Source: Polaromonas sp. CF318 (GTDB taxonomy: Bacteria; Pseudomonadota; Gammaproteobacteria; Burkholderiales; Burkholderiaceae_C). From it: a stretch of DNA of 64,000 bases. The DNA lies in NCBI RefSeq assembly GCF_000282655.1, contig NZ_AKIV01000046.1, forward strand, positions 62,001 to 126,000, read 5' to 3'. The number at the start of each line of letters is the position of its first letter. Position 1 is the first letter of the stretch. This document shows positions 43,411 through 58,724 of the stretch, piece by piece. A program made the position numbers and the translations under genes. The notes beneath the pieces were generated by a model. The model saw only the letters and a list, made by a program, of their open reading frames with translations. It was not told the origin of the DNA and made no database searches.

Positions 43411-43896
43411 TTAGGTTAAATATTTCGCAAACTGTTCGGGCAACACCGGTTTCAGGGCCTTGAGCGTGGCCGCCAGCACCGGCGCGCCTTTCGATTCCCG
43501 CCACCAGCCGCTGGTTTTCAGCGCCGTCATGTCGATCACGACGGTCGCGGCCAGCAACAACACCACACCGCGCAGCACGCCGAACGCGGCGCCCAGCACA
43601 CGGTCCACCGGCGCCAGGCCGACCGCGGCCACCAGCTTCTTGAGCAAAAACGCCAGCAGCCCCGCCGCGAACACCGCGGCGATGAAGATCAGCACAAAGG
43701 CCGCCGCATACCGCACCGGGTCGGCAGCCGACTGCACGGGCAATCGGGCGGCCAGGTCGGGCGCAAACCATTGCGCCACAAAAAACGACACCACCCAGCC
43801 CAGCACCGACAACACCTCGTACACCAAGCCGCGCCATGCGCCCAGCAGCATGGAAAAAACCAGCACCCCCAGCAAAATCCAGTCAACAGCCGCCAC
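43411..43896 (-). CDS. cvpA: CvpA family membrane protein
   Basis: 161 residues with four transmembrane helices. It starts AAVDWILLGVLVFSMLLGAWRGLVYEVLSVLGWV, the CvpA hallmark, and has APVDRVLGAAFGVLRGVVLLL in the middle. In E. coli CvpA is needed for colicin V production and envelope stress tolerance; the molecular role is unclear. It lies directly upstream of purF as in many proteobacteria. Confidence 0.93.
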   Translation of the reverse strand: MAAVDWILLGVLVFSMLLGAWRGLVYEVLSVLGWVVSFFVAQWFAPDLAARLPVQSAADPVRYAAAFVLIFIAAVFAAGLLAFLLKKLVAAVGLAPVDRVLGAAFGVLRGVVLLLAATVVIDMTALKTSGWWRESKGAPVLAATLKALKPVLPEQFAKYLT

Positions 43897-43902
43897 GGAT
43901 CA

Positions 43903-44694
43903 TTACAAGGTCAGGATGGCGGCGGGTAAATCAAGGCTCTTGATTTTTCCGGCGGCTTTTTCCGCCTCGGCCTTGGTGGCAAACGGCCCCACGCGGACCC
44001 GTATGCGCTTGCCGTCCTTGGTCTCCGCGACCTGCGTATAGGTTTTCAGCCCGGCTTTTTCGAGTTTCAGGCGCGCCTCGCGCGCCTTGGCGACGTCGGC
44101 AAAAGCGCCCACCTGCACCACCAGCCGGCCTTCGGCCTCGGCGGCGGCCGGCTTGGCGGCGGGCGGCGTGCTGCCGTTGAGCAGCGCGCTGGCGCGAGCG
44201 GCATCGGCATTGGCGACGGGCTTGGGTTCGGGTTTGGCGGCCGGTTTGGGCTCAGGTTTGGGCGCCGGCTTCGCCTCGGGTTTGGCTTCGGGCTTGACGG
44301 CAGCCGGCGCGGAAGCGGCGGCGGCAGGCTTGGACGGCAGGATTTCTTCCTTGGGCGCCAGGCTGGCTGCGGCGGCCACTTTGTCGGCCGGCGCAGGGGC
44401 GGGCGCAGGCGTTGCCGCCGGCGCGGGGGCCGCGGCGCTCGGCGCAGCCGGCACGGCCAGCGGCTTGACCGTGCCCTTGCCGGGGATTTCGATGGGGATG
44501 TCGACCGGGATGGGCCGGGGCTGGGTGTCGAACAGCAGCGGGAAACCCACCACGCCTATGAGCACCAGCACGGCCGAGCCGATCAGCCGGTGCTTGGCGC
44601 GCTTGCGCATCACTTCCACGCTTTCCGGTTGAGCGGCTGGCCCGGCATTGGGGGCAGTGTTGGCGCCGCCCCGGCGGAAGTTGAAAAACGGCAT
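43903..44694 (-). CDS. SPOR-domain protein (DedD/FtsN-like)
   Basis: 263 residues. A cytoplasmic N-terminus is followed by one transmembrane helix (about 37-53, LIGSAVLVLIGVVGFPLLF), a long Ala/Pro/Lys-rich linker with repeated KPEAKP and KPEPKP units (about 85-165), and a C-terminal SPOR domain (VVQVGAFADVAKAREARLKLEKAG...VRVGPFATKAEAEKA). SPOR domains bind denuded septal peptidoglycan, so a divisome or septal role is expected. Between folC and cvpA, the usual DedD place. Confidence 0.92.
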   Translation of the reverse strand: MPFFNFRRGGANTAPNAGPAAQPESVEVMRKRAKHRLIGSAVLVLIGVVGFPLLFDTQPRPIPVDIPIEIPGKGTVKPLAVPAAPSAAAPAPAATPAPAPAPADKVAAAASLAPKEEILPSKPAAAASAPAAVKPEAKPEAKPAPKPEPKPAAKPEPKPVANADAARASALLNGSTPPAAKPAAAEAEGRLVVQVGAFADVAKAREARLKLEKAGLKTYTQVAETKDGKRIRVRVGPFATKAEAEKAAGKIKSLDLPAAILTL

Positions 44695-44763
44695 GGTGTG
44701 GCTTGAATCCGATAAGGGTGACGTTAACGGTGAACGTGGGCTGAAAGCCCTCCAAAAACCGCT

Positions 44764-46074
44764 TCAGGGGGCCAGGTGCGGGGCCGAAAGACGCGGCACG
44801 CCGTCCTTCAAAATGCCGCCCACCGTGTAGAACGAGCCGAACACGACAATTCTATCAGCGGGGGTCGCGGCCTTGACTGCCGCCTGCAGCGCCGCTTCGG
44901 GGGACGGATAGCTGCCGGCCATGGCATCGGGCCGGGTATTGGCGGCCATCCAGCGGGCCTGCAAATCGGCCGCCGTGGCGGCCCGCGACGTCGGCAAATC
45001 GGTGAAATACCACTTGTCGATCAGCGGCGCGACCCGCGCCAGCATGGGGGCCAGGTCCTTGTCAGCCATGGCGCCGAACACCGCGTGGGTGCAGGGGTAA
45101 AAACCCATGGCGTCGAGGTTTTCGGCCAGCGCGGCCACCGAATGCGGGTTGTGCGCGACGTCCAGCACCAGCGTGGGCTGACCGGGCACGATCTGGAAGC
45201 GCCCGGGCAGCTCGACCATGGACAGGCCGTTGCGCACCGCCTGGGCCGTCACCGGCAGGCGATCGCGCAAGGCGGTCAGCGCCGCGAGCACGCCCGAGGC
45301 ATTGACCAGCTGGTTGGCGCCGCGCAGCGCCGGATAGGCCAGCCCGGCATACCTGCGCCCGCGCCCGGCCCAGCCCCATTGCTGCTTGTCGCCCGAAAAA
45401 TTGAAATCCGTGCCGAAGCGCCACAAGTCAGCGCCTACTTTGGCGGCGTGGTCAACAATGCTTTGCGGCGGCATGGGATCGCTCACGATGACCGGCTTGC
45501 CGGCGCGCATGATGCCGGCTTTTTCGCGGCCTATGCTTTCGCGGTCCGGCCCCAGGTATTCCATGTGGTCCAGGTCTATGCTGGTGATCACCGCGCAGTC
45601 GGCGTCCAGCATGTTGACCGCGTCCAGCCGCCCGCCCAGGCCGACTTCGAGGATGACGACGTCCAGCTTCGCGTCGGCCAGCAGCTGCAGGATGGCCAGG
45701 GTGGTGAACTCAAAATAGGTCAGCGAGATCGGCTCGCCGCCCTGTGTACGGGCCGCCTCGACGCGCGCGAACTGCGTGACCAGGTCGGCAGCGCTCACGA
45801 TGTCGCCGCGCACGCGGCAACGCTCTTCAAAATGCACCAGGTGCGGCGAGGTAAAGACGCCTGCGCGGTAGCCGGCCTGCAGCAGGATGGCTTCGAGCAT
45901 GGCGCAGGTCGAGCCCTTGCCGTTGGTGCCGGCCACCGTGATGATGGGGCAGTCAAAGGCCAGGCCCATGCGTTTGGCGACAGCGCTGATGCGCGTCAGG
46001 CCCATGTCTATGCCCACGGGGTGCAGGCGCTCGCAGTAGGCCAGCCAGTCGTCGAGTGTTTTCAGGTTTTGCAT
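44764..46074 (-). CDS. folC: Bifunctional folylpolyglutamate/dihydrofolate synthase
   Basis: 436 residues, Mur ligase-like family. The ATP loop VAGTNGKGSTCAMLE is at about residues 45-60. YFEFTTLAILQL, ILEVGLGGRLDAVN (folate site) and LDVAHNPHSVAAL in the C-terminal domain are clear. It adds glutamate to dihydropteroate and folates. First gene of the folC-SPOR-cvpA-purF-metZ-gltX series; the intergenic gaps are small, so the whole set may be one transcript. Confidence 0.96.
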   Translation of the reverse strand: MQNLKTLDDWLAYCERLHPVGIDMGLTRISAVAKRMGLAFDCPIITVAGTNGKGSTCAMLEAILLQAGYRAGVFTSPHLVHFEERCRVRGDIVSAADLVTQFARVEAARTQGGEPISLTYFEFTTLAILQLLADAKLDVVILEVGLGGRLDAVNMLDADCAVITSIDLDHMEYLGPDRESIGREKAGIMRAGKPVIVSDPMPPQSIVDHAAKVGADLWRFGTDFNFSGDKQQWGWAGRGRRYAGLAYPALRGANQLVNASGVLAALTALRDRLPVTAQAVRNGLSMVELPGRFQIVPGQPTLVLDVAHNPHSVAALAENLDAMGFYPCTHAVFGAMADKDLAPMLARVAPLIDKWYFTDLPTSRAATAADLQARWMAANTRPDAMAGSYPSPEAALQAAVKAATPADRIVVFGSFYTVGGILKDGVPRLSAPHLAP

Positions 46075-46122
46075 ACAACCCGCATTGTCGCGCAGGGGTC
46101 AAAACCCCTGCACCGGGCGGAG

Positions 46123-47667
<1,545 letters not shown>

Positions 47668-47828
47668 TTACCTGCTTCGGCGAGCTTTACAGCCGATTTA
47701 CCGAACTCCAGGCCCCAAAACGGCTCTGACTTACTAAAATCGTTCCAGTCGCCGGAGCCGCCACCCACACCACGGGCAGCACTACCCGGCGCGCAACTTC
47801 AGCGATTTGCTGAAAAGGGGTTCAAACC

Positions 47829-48524
47829 ATGAAAAAAGCACTCGTCCTTTCCACCATCACCGCGGCCGCAGGCCTTGCCGCCGTGCCCGCCTCCGCCATG
47901 GACATTCTGGCGCGGGTGATCTCCAGCACGCCGGTGGTGCAGCAGGTCGCCGTGCCGCGCCAGGTGTGCACCAACCAGCCGGTCGTCACGCAAAGCCCCA
48001 ATTCCGGCGCAGGCGCCTTGATGGGCGCGCTGGCCGGTGGCGCAGCCGGCAATGCCATCGGCAACGGCGGCGGCCGTGCGGTGGCCACGGTGATAGGCCT
48101 GGTTGGCGGCGCCATGATCGGCGACCGCATCGAGGGCAACAACACCCAGGTCCAGAACATGCAGCAGTGCACGACACAGACCTATTACGAAAACCGCCCC
48201 AGCCACTACAACGTGGTCTATGAATACCAGGGCACGCAGTACACCACCCAGATGGCCAACGACCCCGGCCAGTACGTGCGCCTGCAGGTCACGCCGGTCG
48301 GCGCCATGGCACCCGCACCGCAAACCTTCCAGTCCGCGCCCCAGCAGCCCCAAGCCTATGTGCAGCCGGCGCCGGAACCCGTTTACGTGCAGCCCACCTA
48401 TGTGCAGCCCGTGGTCTATCCGGCCTACTACCCCCGGCCCTACTACGCGCCTTACTACGCCCCCATAGGCCTGTCGCTGAACTTCGGCTACAGCCGGGGC
48501 TACGGCCACCACCACTGGCGCTAA
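47829..48524 (+). CDS. Glycine-zipper (17-kDa antigen-like) envelope protein
   Basis: 231 residues. A signal peptide (KKALVLSTITAAAGLAAVPASA) is followed by a glycine-zipper 2TM segment at about 58-102 (GALMGALAGGAAGNAIGNGGG and VIGLVGGAMIGDRIEG), as in the Rickettsia 17-kDa surface antigen family. Then comes a long Pro/Tyr/Gln-rich tail (YVQPTYVQPVVYPAYYPRPYY) and a C-terminal HHHW. It has no Cys at the predicted cleavage site, so it is probably not a lipoprotein. Envelope integrity role inferred from the family. The 245 bases upstream hold no gene. Confidence 0.82.
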   Translation: MKKALVLSTITAAAGLAAVPASAMDILARVISSTPVVQQVAVPRQVCTNQPVVTQSPNSGAGALMGALAGGAAGNAIGNGGGRAVATVIGLVGGAMIGDRIEGNNTQVQNMQQCTTQTYYENRPSHYNVVYEYQGTQYTTQMANDPGQYVRLQVTPVGAMAPAPQTFQSAPQQPQAYVQPAPEPVYVQPTYVQPVVYPAYYPRPYYAPYYAPIGLSLNFGYSRGYGHHHWR

Positions 48525-48546
48525 GCCCGCCGGTTCCGGCTGAATC

Positions 48547-48576
48547 AAAAAAGGGGCGTTATCAACGCCCCTTTTT
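48547..48576. terminator. Bidirectional terminator between convergent genes
   Basis: AAGGGGCGTT, loop ATC, AACGCCCCTT, flanked by A and T runs; it serves the glycine-zipper gene on plus and the anti-sigma gene on minus. Confidence 0.9.
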
Positions 48577-48608
48577 GCTGCTCGCCTGGAATGGCCCTGA
48601 AATGACCC

Positions 48609-49382
48609 TTACTTCGGTGTCTCGATGAGAGCGCCCTTGAACAATACCGGCCCGGTCGGCCCGCTGCCCGGCGGCACCCCGCCCTTGGGCTCCAGCGTGA
48701 TCGCCAGTGTCGGCACCTGCCGCATGTCGGTACTCACGGCAGCCAGGCGAACCACCGGGTCGGCATTGAGCACACCCAGCGATCTGGGCGCCGCGCCGGG
48801 GGGCAAGGCCCACAGCTCCAGCGATTTGTCGGGCTGCTCGCGGAAACCACCCACGCGCTTGAGCACCAGGGTTTTATTCCTGGGGTCAAAGGTCACCAGC
48901 AGCGATGCAGCGGCCTTGTCGTCGGTCAGCACGGCCACATACTCGATCTCCGGCGTGGCCGTCAATTTGGCCGACAACTCGCCGACCTGACCGCTGAGCC
49001 GCGAATTCACGTTCAGCCCGACCACAACGGCCAGCACCGCCGCCAACGCGCCGGTTGCACTCGCGCCGCGCCATAGGCCCAGGCTGGCCCACCAGCCGCC
49101 CGCCGCCGGCGCGGCACCGCGCGCGGCCTGCATGGCGCGCGCCTCCTTGTCGGCCCTGACGAGGTTTTCAATGCGCGTCCAGACCGCCGGGCTGGGCGCC
49201 GCCTGCGGTTGCAGTTCGGCCACGGAAGCCAGCCGGCTTTGCCAGACCAGCGCTGCGGCGCGCAGCGTAGCGTTGTCGCGCGCCAGCGCCTCAAAACGGC
49301 GTCGCGCGCCGCCGCGCAAAGTGCCCAGCGCATAGCTGGCCGCGAGCTGCTCCATCAGGGCGGGGTTGTTCTGGATGTTCAT
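48609..49382 (-). CDS. RskA-type anti-sigma factor
   Basis: 257 residues. An N-terminal anti-sigma part (LAASYALGTLRGGARRRFEALARDN) is followed by one transmembrane helix at about 107-124 (GALAAVLAVVVGLNV) and an extracytoplasmic RskA domain with LVTFDPRNKTLVLKRV and KSLELWALPPGAAPRSLG. It should hold the sigma factor encoded upstream at the membrane. The start overlaps the sigma stop as TGATG, so the two proteins are made in step. Confidence 0.9.
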   Translation of the reverse strand: MNIQNNPALMEQLAASYALGTLRGGARRRFEALARDNATLRAAALVWQSRLASVAELQPQAAPSPAVWTRIENLVRADKEARAMQAARGAAPAAGGWWASLGLWRGASATGALAAVLAVVVGLNVNSRLSGQVGELSAKLTATPEIEYVAVLTDDKAAASLLVTFDPRNKTLVLKRVGGFREQPDKSLELWALPPGAAPRSLGVLNADPVVRLAAVSTDMRQVPTLAITLEPKGGVPPGSGPTGPVLFKGALIETPK

Positions 49383-49957
49383 CAGGCAAACCTCGCCATG
49401 CAGCCGCGAAGCTGTTCAAGCCCGCGGCGTATCCAGGTCTTGACCGTGCCCAGCGGCAGTTTCAGTTGTTCAGCCAGCTCGCTGTGGCTCAGGTCGCGCA
49501 AATAGGCCAGGCTCACCACTTCGCGCTGCTTTTGCTCCAGCCGGCCCAGGCACTGGTGCAGGGCCCAGGCCTGTTCGCTGGCCTGGGTGGTGTCCATGGG
49601 GTTGGGCGAGTCGCCCGCCACGGTATCGGAGAGCACATCGTCCAGTTCCTGCATCAGGTCGGCCCGGTCGGAGGCGCGGCGGCGCAAAAAATCCAGGCCG
49701 CGGCTGCGCACCACCAGCCCCATCCAGGCCATGGGCGGCGAGAGGCTGGCCTTGTAGTCGCCGGCAATGCGCCAGATGGTCAAAAACGCCTCCTGCAGCA
49801 CGTCTTCGGCCCATTCGCGTTTGCCCACCACACGCACGGCAACGCCGTAAAGCTTGGACGAGCTCAGGTCATAGAGCTCGCGCAGGGCTTTTTCATCGGC
49901 CCCGGCTACGCGGTCGATCAGCGCAATCAATTGAAGATCCGGGCTTTGTGCTTTCAT
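49382..49957 (-). CDS. ECF sigma factor (SigK-like group)
   Basis: 191 residues. Region 2 includes ELYDLSSSKLYGVAVRVVGKREWAEDVLQEAFLTIWRIAGDY and region 4 LEQKQREVVSLAYLRDLSHSELAEQLKLPLGTVKTWIRRGLEQL. These features and the RskA partner place it with the SigK-like ECF factors that respond to envelope or oxidative stress. The ATG at 49957 is used; a TTG at 49966 is less likely. Regulon unknown; no matching promoter pair was recognised in the window. Confidence 0.92.
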   Translation of the reverse strand: MKAQSPDLQLIALIDRVAGADEKALRELYDLSSSKLYGVAVRVVGKREWAEDVLQEAFLTIWRIAGDYKASLSPPMAWMGLVVRSRGLDFLRRRASDRADLMQELDDVLSDTVAGDSPNPMDTTQASEQAWALHQCLGRLEQKQREVVSLAYLRDLSHSELAEQLKLPLGTVKTWIRRGLEQLRGCMARFA

Positions 49958-50144
49958 GGACAACATTCTGGGTTATTCATGGGGGTACGCGATAGAGGGC
50001 CGGGTGGATTCAAGGCTGGCACGACGCAGGGCCCGGCGTGACCTAAAATCAGGGGTTTTTGGCGGCGGACTGCGATGCGCAGCGCTTTCTTCGCCTTTTT
50101 CCAGCCCTTTCCCAGCCTTTCCCACCTTTTCAGCCCCTTTTTTC

Positions 50145-51837
<1,693 letters not shown>

Positions 51838-51862
51838 GTCAGAACTGACTTGTCGCCAAATA

Positions 51863-51894
51863 AAAGCCCGCCAAGTGAAAGCTTGGCGGGCTTT
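51863..51894 (+). terminator. Rho-independent terminator of argG
   Basis: AAAGCCCGCCAAG (51863-51875) pairs with CTTGGCGGGCTTT (51882-51894) over a TGAAAG loop, 26 bases after the argG stop; it may also serve the convergent TraB-like gene. Confidence 0.9.
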
Positions 51895-51913
51895 CTTCCT
51901 TTTGATCGTTCCG

Positions 51914-52567
51914 CTATCTATTCCAGCGCACGTTAAAGTCCCAGATGACTCCTAGTCCGCCAGCAACTTGACGCTTGCGAACCTTCTCCCTGATTGGCTT
52001 CCGGTGTGCGGCCCCAACGAGAAGCACGCTATGAGCGGGAACGTGGCGGATGCAATAGCTCTCAATGCTCTCGATCATTCCAGTCTCGCGATCGCTATTT
52101 GCCTCATTCCACAGATCGTAGGTCTGCCGCAACTTGGGATCGCCGATCCACTCGACGGTTGCAAGAGCCTCGTTGTAGATGTCTTCCCATGCCTGCGCGC
52201 AGCGATCGCTGTTGAGGTAGGGAAAACCGAGTTTCAGCGTGTCTAGGCTGTTCTGGTCTACAAGTCGTCGATAGTCGGGACTCGTCCTCGCGACCTTCTT
52301 GAACATATCTTCAGAATTGCTGAAGAATTCTTCGCTTGGCTTGTCCAAATCCACAGGAACAACATTGACTGGACGGCGTTCCCGATACAGAACCACAGCA
52401 GCGGACTCAAGGGTGCCATGAGAGCCGTTGCGATAGCCAGCAAGAAATGCAGATGGAATTTCGGCAAAGATGACGTCAGGGGCAAGGCGATCAAGGATCG
52501 TCCGCAGTTCCGCTACGTTGGCGCGGCCAGATTCAGCGTGGACAGTTGCGATCAGCGTTATGTGCAT
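51914..52567 (-). CDS. TraB/PrgY/GumN-like hypothetical protein
   Basis: 217 residues. The start HITLIATVHAESGRANVAELRTIL with a His in the first turn, then PDVIFAEIPSAF with a conserved Glu, and SVLLVGAAHRKPI near the end follow the TraB/PrgY/Tiki pattern, a fold of metal-dependent peptidases and pheromone-shutdown proteins. There is no signal or membrane segment. The gene is AT-richer than the core genome and follows the restriction-type operon by 51 bases on the same strand, so it may belong to the island. The family call is moderate. Confidence 0.55.
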   Translation of the reverse strand: MHITLIATVHAESGRANVAELRTILDRLAPDVIFAEIPSAFLAGYRNGSHGTLESAAVVLYRERRPVNVVPVDLDKPSEEFFSNSEDMFKKVARTSPDYRRLVDQNSLDTLKLGFPYLNSDRCAQAWEDIYNEALATVEWIGDPKLRQTYDLWNEANSDRETGMIESIESYCIRHVPAHSVLLVGAAHRKPIREKVRKRQVAGGLGVIWDFNVRWNR

Positions 52568-52618
52568 GAGTTCTCGACTTAAGCGCCAGCCTGTGACGGA
52601 CCTTAGCGGTGAGAACCG

Positions 52619-55148
<2,530 letters not shown>

Positions 55149-55156
<8 letters not shown>

Positions 55157-56801
55157 CGTCGCTTTCGTCCACAGCGACGTCGCCCAACAGGTCGGTTGTC
55201 AGGTCCATCGGGCGCACGACTTTCTCGATGAATTCGATTTCACTCTTAGAGATGCCGTATTTGGCGTAGAGCTCAGCATCGGTCCATGTTCGGTCCCATG
55301 CCTGTGTCGGGACAAAGGTGTAGACCTTGCGCGTGGTGTCCTGCGAGGGCTTGTGTAGCAGGATTAGCAGCCGGGTTAGACGGCACGTAAGATAGGACAG
55401 CGCGCTTTGGGCTTCGGTTTCAGTTTCGAATGGTCCGATACAGAGATAGGTCTCGGAGCAAATGCTGCCCGGTTCACCGATGAAAGGGGTACTCAGAATG
55501 CGGTGCGGGTAGGTGTCTTTGTTGCCGGTCCCCGGTGCCGCACGTCCAATGTAGATCTTCCATTTGTCGATCAACTCGGTGCCGGCCGGTACGTCCTTCC
55601 TTGCTATGTAACCTGTCCCACCATTCTGATAAATGAGCACATCATTTTCACGTCTTTTCGCTTTGCCCTTAAATGTCGTTTCCAACGCAAAAGGCTTTCG
55701 TGAGCTGACCAGTCGTTCGAAACGCTGATCCTCTGGTAGCTCAAGTGACGCCCTCTTCCCAGATTCGACGGAAACAACCTTTCGAAGTATCGACAGCCCT
55801 TCGTTAAAACGAATGAAGATATCGGCGCCCTTTTCCATCAGCGGACGTTTGGACGTGGAAACAGGCCAGTCCTTAAAATGCGTGCTCACATCGCACAGAC
55901 CCGGATGGTCCCGATCCCAGAGGAAGTAGCAGACGCCGCCCTTGAGGCCGACGCCAGGAAACACATCCGATGCACTAAGAAAGTCGTCGATCGAGCGCAC
56001 CCGCGTATCCGAAAGCATGGACTCTCGAAACTCATCCAGGCCTTTGCCGCCGGCAAACCACCGTGCGGGAATGATCATGGAAAGGTAGCGCGGTTCCAGC
56101 GCTTTAGCCTGTTCCACAAACATTTGGTAGATCGGTGCGGCGCTGGTGCCGTAGCCGCCGTCGTTCAGTTGGTAGGGCGGGTTGCCGATGATGACGTCGA
56201 ACTGCATGGATGCTCCAAAAAACTCGGCAATGCGGGCGTTGATGTGGTCCGTGTGGATGAAGGCGTAAGCGTGGGTTTCGAGGTCTTCACCGCGGTTCAG
56301 TGCTTCCTGACCGGCGCCGCAGTATGTGCACTTGCCCTTCGACCAGCTGTGCTCGGTCCGTTCGAACCAGATATTTCCTTCGTCATTCGCAAAGCCCGTA
56401 GCAATCGAGTGTTCACCCTTGGCGTTCTTGGAGCAGTACACGCTGCGCCGCGCCAGCAGGCTGGTGAGTTGGGTGATGCCGATGCCGAAGACCTGGTGCG
56501 TCAGGATATGGTTTACGCGCGTCGGCAGGTCGGGGATAGCCCGCGCCAGACCCTGAGTGAGCCGGCTGGTGATCTCACGCAAGAACACGCCGGACTTGGT
56601 GCACGGGTCGAGAAACCGGACGTTCATGTCGGCCCAGAGGCTAGCGCCGCGGTGGTCTGCAGCCCAAGCCTCGGCCACCCGATCCAGCATCCGGCTGGCC
56701 AGCTCGGGCGGCGTGAAAACCTCATCGTTCGACAAATTAGCGATGCAGGTCAGCACATCGGGGTTACGCCCGCGCAGTGTGAAGGCCGCCTGCCCAGTCA
56801 T
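55149..56801 (-). CDS. Adenine-specific DNA methyltransferase (Eco57I-like, NPPY)
   Basis: 550 residues. Catalytic motif IV is FDVIIGNPPYQL (NPPY at 207-210), giving N6-adenine specificity. Motif I is the variant FLDPCTKSGVFL (63-74), with KSG instead of GSG. A CTYC pair at about 158-161 may be part of a zinc site. The C-terminal half (IYQNGGTGYIARKDVPAG and PHRILSTPFIG) resembles a TaqI-like target-recognition domain. It should modify the island's recognition sequence. The start overlaps the upstream gene by four bases. Confidence 0.85.
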
Positions 56802-57439
56802 TGACGTTGCCCTTGCAAAGCTGCCAACTCCCGAACCGTCATGGATGAATGCGTCTTGACTGGTGCAAATATTTCATGTTTGCCCAAGTCCGCAAACAAC
56901 GAACCCTCGGCGCTAAACGCCGACGAGCCTGTAAGCACGTCGAAGCGGAAATCGCGTCGCTGGAACTTGCCTTTTCCCAGGTAGCCCCATTCTGCAAAGG
57001 TGATGGGTTGGCCATCCTGAGTGCGCATAGTCAGAGCGTCGCCATGCAGGATATTTTGCGACAGCACGTGAGCTGCGGCCTTGTACAAATCAGCTGTTTC
57101 GTTGATGTCAAAGTACTCCGCCCAAATCTCCAACATGTTGGCGTGGCACTCGTTGAGATTGTCTTGAAGTAGCTCGATGCCGTAGATGCACATCAGTGCG
57201 AGCAGCGCGTAATGTTGCCGCTCGAACTCTGACTTGCCGTACTTGAGCTCAACCACAGCGAGCTTTCGGCGCAAGATCTGCACGATGAAGTTGCCGCTGC
57301 CGCAGGCTGGCTCCAGAAAACGCGAGTCAATGCGTTCGGTCTCGTGCTTCACCAGGTCAAGCATGACATCCACCATCCAGTCGGGAGTGAAAACCTCGCC
57401 GTGGTCGGTAACACGTTGTTTTGACTTGACCAAACTCAT
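56798..57439 (-). CDS. Methyltransferase-like partner protein lacking NPPY
   Basis: 213 residues from the ATG at 57439, which overlaps the NERD gene stop (ATGA). VFTPDWMVDVMLDLV and motif I FLEPACGSGNF (41-51) are intact, and IYGIELLQDNLNECHANML fits the next AdoMet motifs. Where motif IV should stand, the sequence reads FDVLTGSSAF (166-175), so catalysis is unlikely. It then ends in a short helix (MTVRELAALQG). Its motif I is complete where that of the neighbouring enzyme is altered, so the two may form a heterodimer. Confidence 0.78.
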   Translation of the reverse strand: MSLVKSKQRVTDHGEVFTPDWMVDVMLDLVKHETERIDSRFLEPACGSGNFIVQILRRKLAVVELKYGKSEFERQHYALLALMCIYGIELLQDNLNECHANMLEIWAEYFDINETADLYKAAAHVLSQNILHGDALTMRTQDGQPITFAEWGYLGKGKFQRRDFRFDVLTGSSAFSAEGSLFADLGKHEIFAPVKTHSSMTVRELAALQGQRQ

Positions 57440-58356
57440 TGAAATAGACCTTGATGTTCCCGGCAATACTGCAAACCGCCAAAGCGTTTAACGTTGTTCC
57501 AACAGAATTTTCCCTCGGCGTAGCCGATCTTCGCACGGCAGTGGGCGCAGATGAGCTTTTTCGCCAAGGATTCGTCTTTAACAGGAGGCGGCTCGGCCTT
57601 GGGGTGCGCCACCGGCACAGGTGTGACGGGCTTGGGTTGCATGAAGGGTGGTAAATCCAGCAGGTCTGGCGGGCGGTGCTGGCGCTTGAGCTTTTCGCCC
57701 CATTCCTTGATGGTGTCGGGGCTGCGCAGATTGAACAGCGCCTTGAGCACGCTGCCCGTGCCAATGCCATCCACCAGTTTTTCATGCCACGAAGGGAACT
57801 GGTCTGCCTTGATAAGAAAGCTGGTATCAAAGGCCTTGGCGTCGGGCCGCTGGATGATGGCTTTCGGGTGCATCATGACCACGTTATGGAACTCGGGCAA
57901 CTTGTCGGTGCGGGTACTGATTTCCAGCCGCTCCAGCAACTTGCCCAGGATGCGGGCGTGGCGGCGGCTTTGCTCGTAGGGGGATGGAATGCCGTAGCGC
58001 TCCTTGCCATAACGCACGGTGAATTCGCCATGGGCGTTGACTTCCAGGTCGCCTGAGTAGTTTTTGGTTTCAATCAGCACCATGTAGCCGGTGCGGTTGA
58101 TGACCAGATGATCAATTTGGGCCACCTCACCATCGATCTGGAACCGCAGGTCGTGCAGCAGGACGTTGTTTTGGCCATCCTTGTAATGACCGTCGAGGTG
58201 GAAGGCGGCTTCTTGTTCGCCCCTGAGGCCGGCGGTCAGGTTGCGCAGTTCAACGCGCAGCCACTCTTTCTGACGGGCGTCCAGCAAGCTGGACTTTTGC
58301 AGGTCTTGCAGCAATGCCAGGCGTTTGCTTTTGTCGTCGGCTGATTTGATCAGCAT
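57436..58356 (-). CDS. NERD-domain nuclease-like protein with C-terminal zinc finger
   Basis: 306 residues. The N-terminal NERD domain (about 42-160) has GLRGEQEA, EVAQIDHLVINRTGYMVLIETKNYSG with Asp82, Glu96 and Lys98 in the PD-(D/E)xK arrangement, and SPYEQSRRHARIL. The middle is Pro/Lys-rich. The C-terminus is a zinc-binding segment (Cys270, Cys273, Cys285, Cys298, His301). First gene of the four-gene operon, with a strong GGGGGAG ribosome site. It may cut or bind DNA for the system; NERD proteins are poorly characterised. Confidence 0.82.
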   Translation of the reverse strand: MLIKSADDKSKRLALLQDLQKSSLLDARQKEWLRVELRNLTAGLRGEQEAAFHLDGHYKDGQNNVLLHDLRFQIDGEVAQIDHLVINRTGYMVLIETKNYSGDLEVNAHGEFTVRYGKERYGIPSPYEQSRRHARILGKLLERLEISTRTDKLPEFHNVVMMHPKAIIQRPDAKAFDTSFLIKADQFPSWHEKLVDGIGTGSVLKALFNLRSPDTIKEWGEKLKRQHRPPDLLDLPPFMQPKPVTPVPVAHPKAEPPPVKDESLAKKLICAHCRAKIGYAEGKFCWNNVKRFGGLQYCREHQGLFQ

Positions 58357-58674
58357 GTGTTCTCCCCCATTGGCAATGACTATATCCCGCAGCGTCAGGG
58401 CTTACCCCTGCGGGGCCTCTGCCTCCATGAGCAGCTTTACCAAGGCTCAGTGATGAAGTACACCGCCTTGCCTGGCTCCGGCCTCATGTTAAATATTTCA
58501 ATAATTTTTAACGTAAAAAAAGCCTTGTGTTAAATAACATCCCTCTTTTTGGCCCTCGGACAAGCGATGCAGGGGCAAATGGCACCCACAAGCTTTAAAC
58601 GCTGCTCTGACGGCTTCAAAACCCGGATTTTCGGCGTCAAAGGTGCTCGCCCCCTCGCCTGACGGGTGCAAGCA

Positions 58675-58691
58675 GCTATTAAAAACATAGC
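58675..58691. repeat. Short palindrome GCTAT-N7-ATAGC
   Basis: Inverted arms GCTAT and ATAGC around TAAAAAC. I recall this type of sequence as a frequent intergenic motif in Comamonadaceae; only one copy was noticed here. Confidence 0.35.
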
Positions 58692-58700
58692 GTATGTCAA

Positions 58701-58724
58701 AAAACCGCCTTCGGGCGGCTTTTT
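58701..58724. terminator. Hairpin terminator upstream of the island
   Basis: CCGCC (58705-58709), loop TTCG, GGCGG (58714-58718), flanked by A and T runs, so usable in both directions; on minus it would end the murB/GRDP transcript 163 bases after the stop. Confidence 0.75.
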
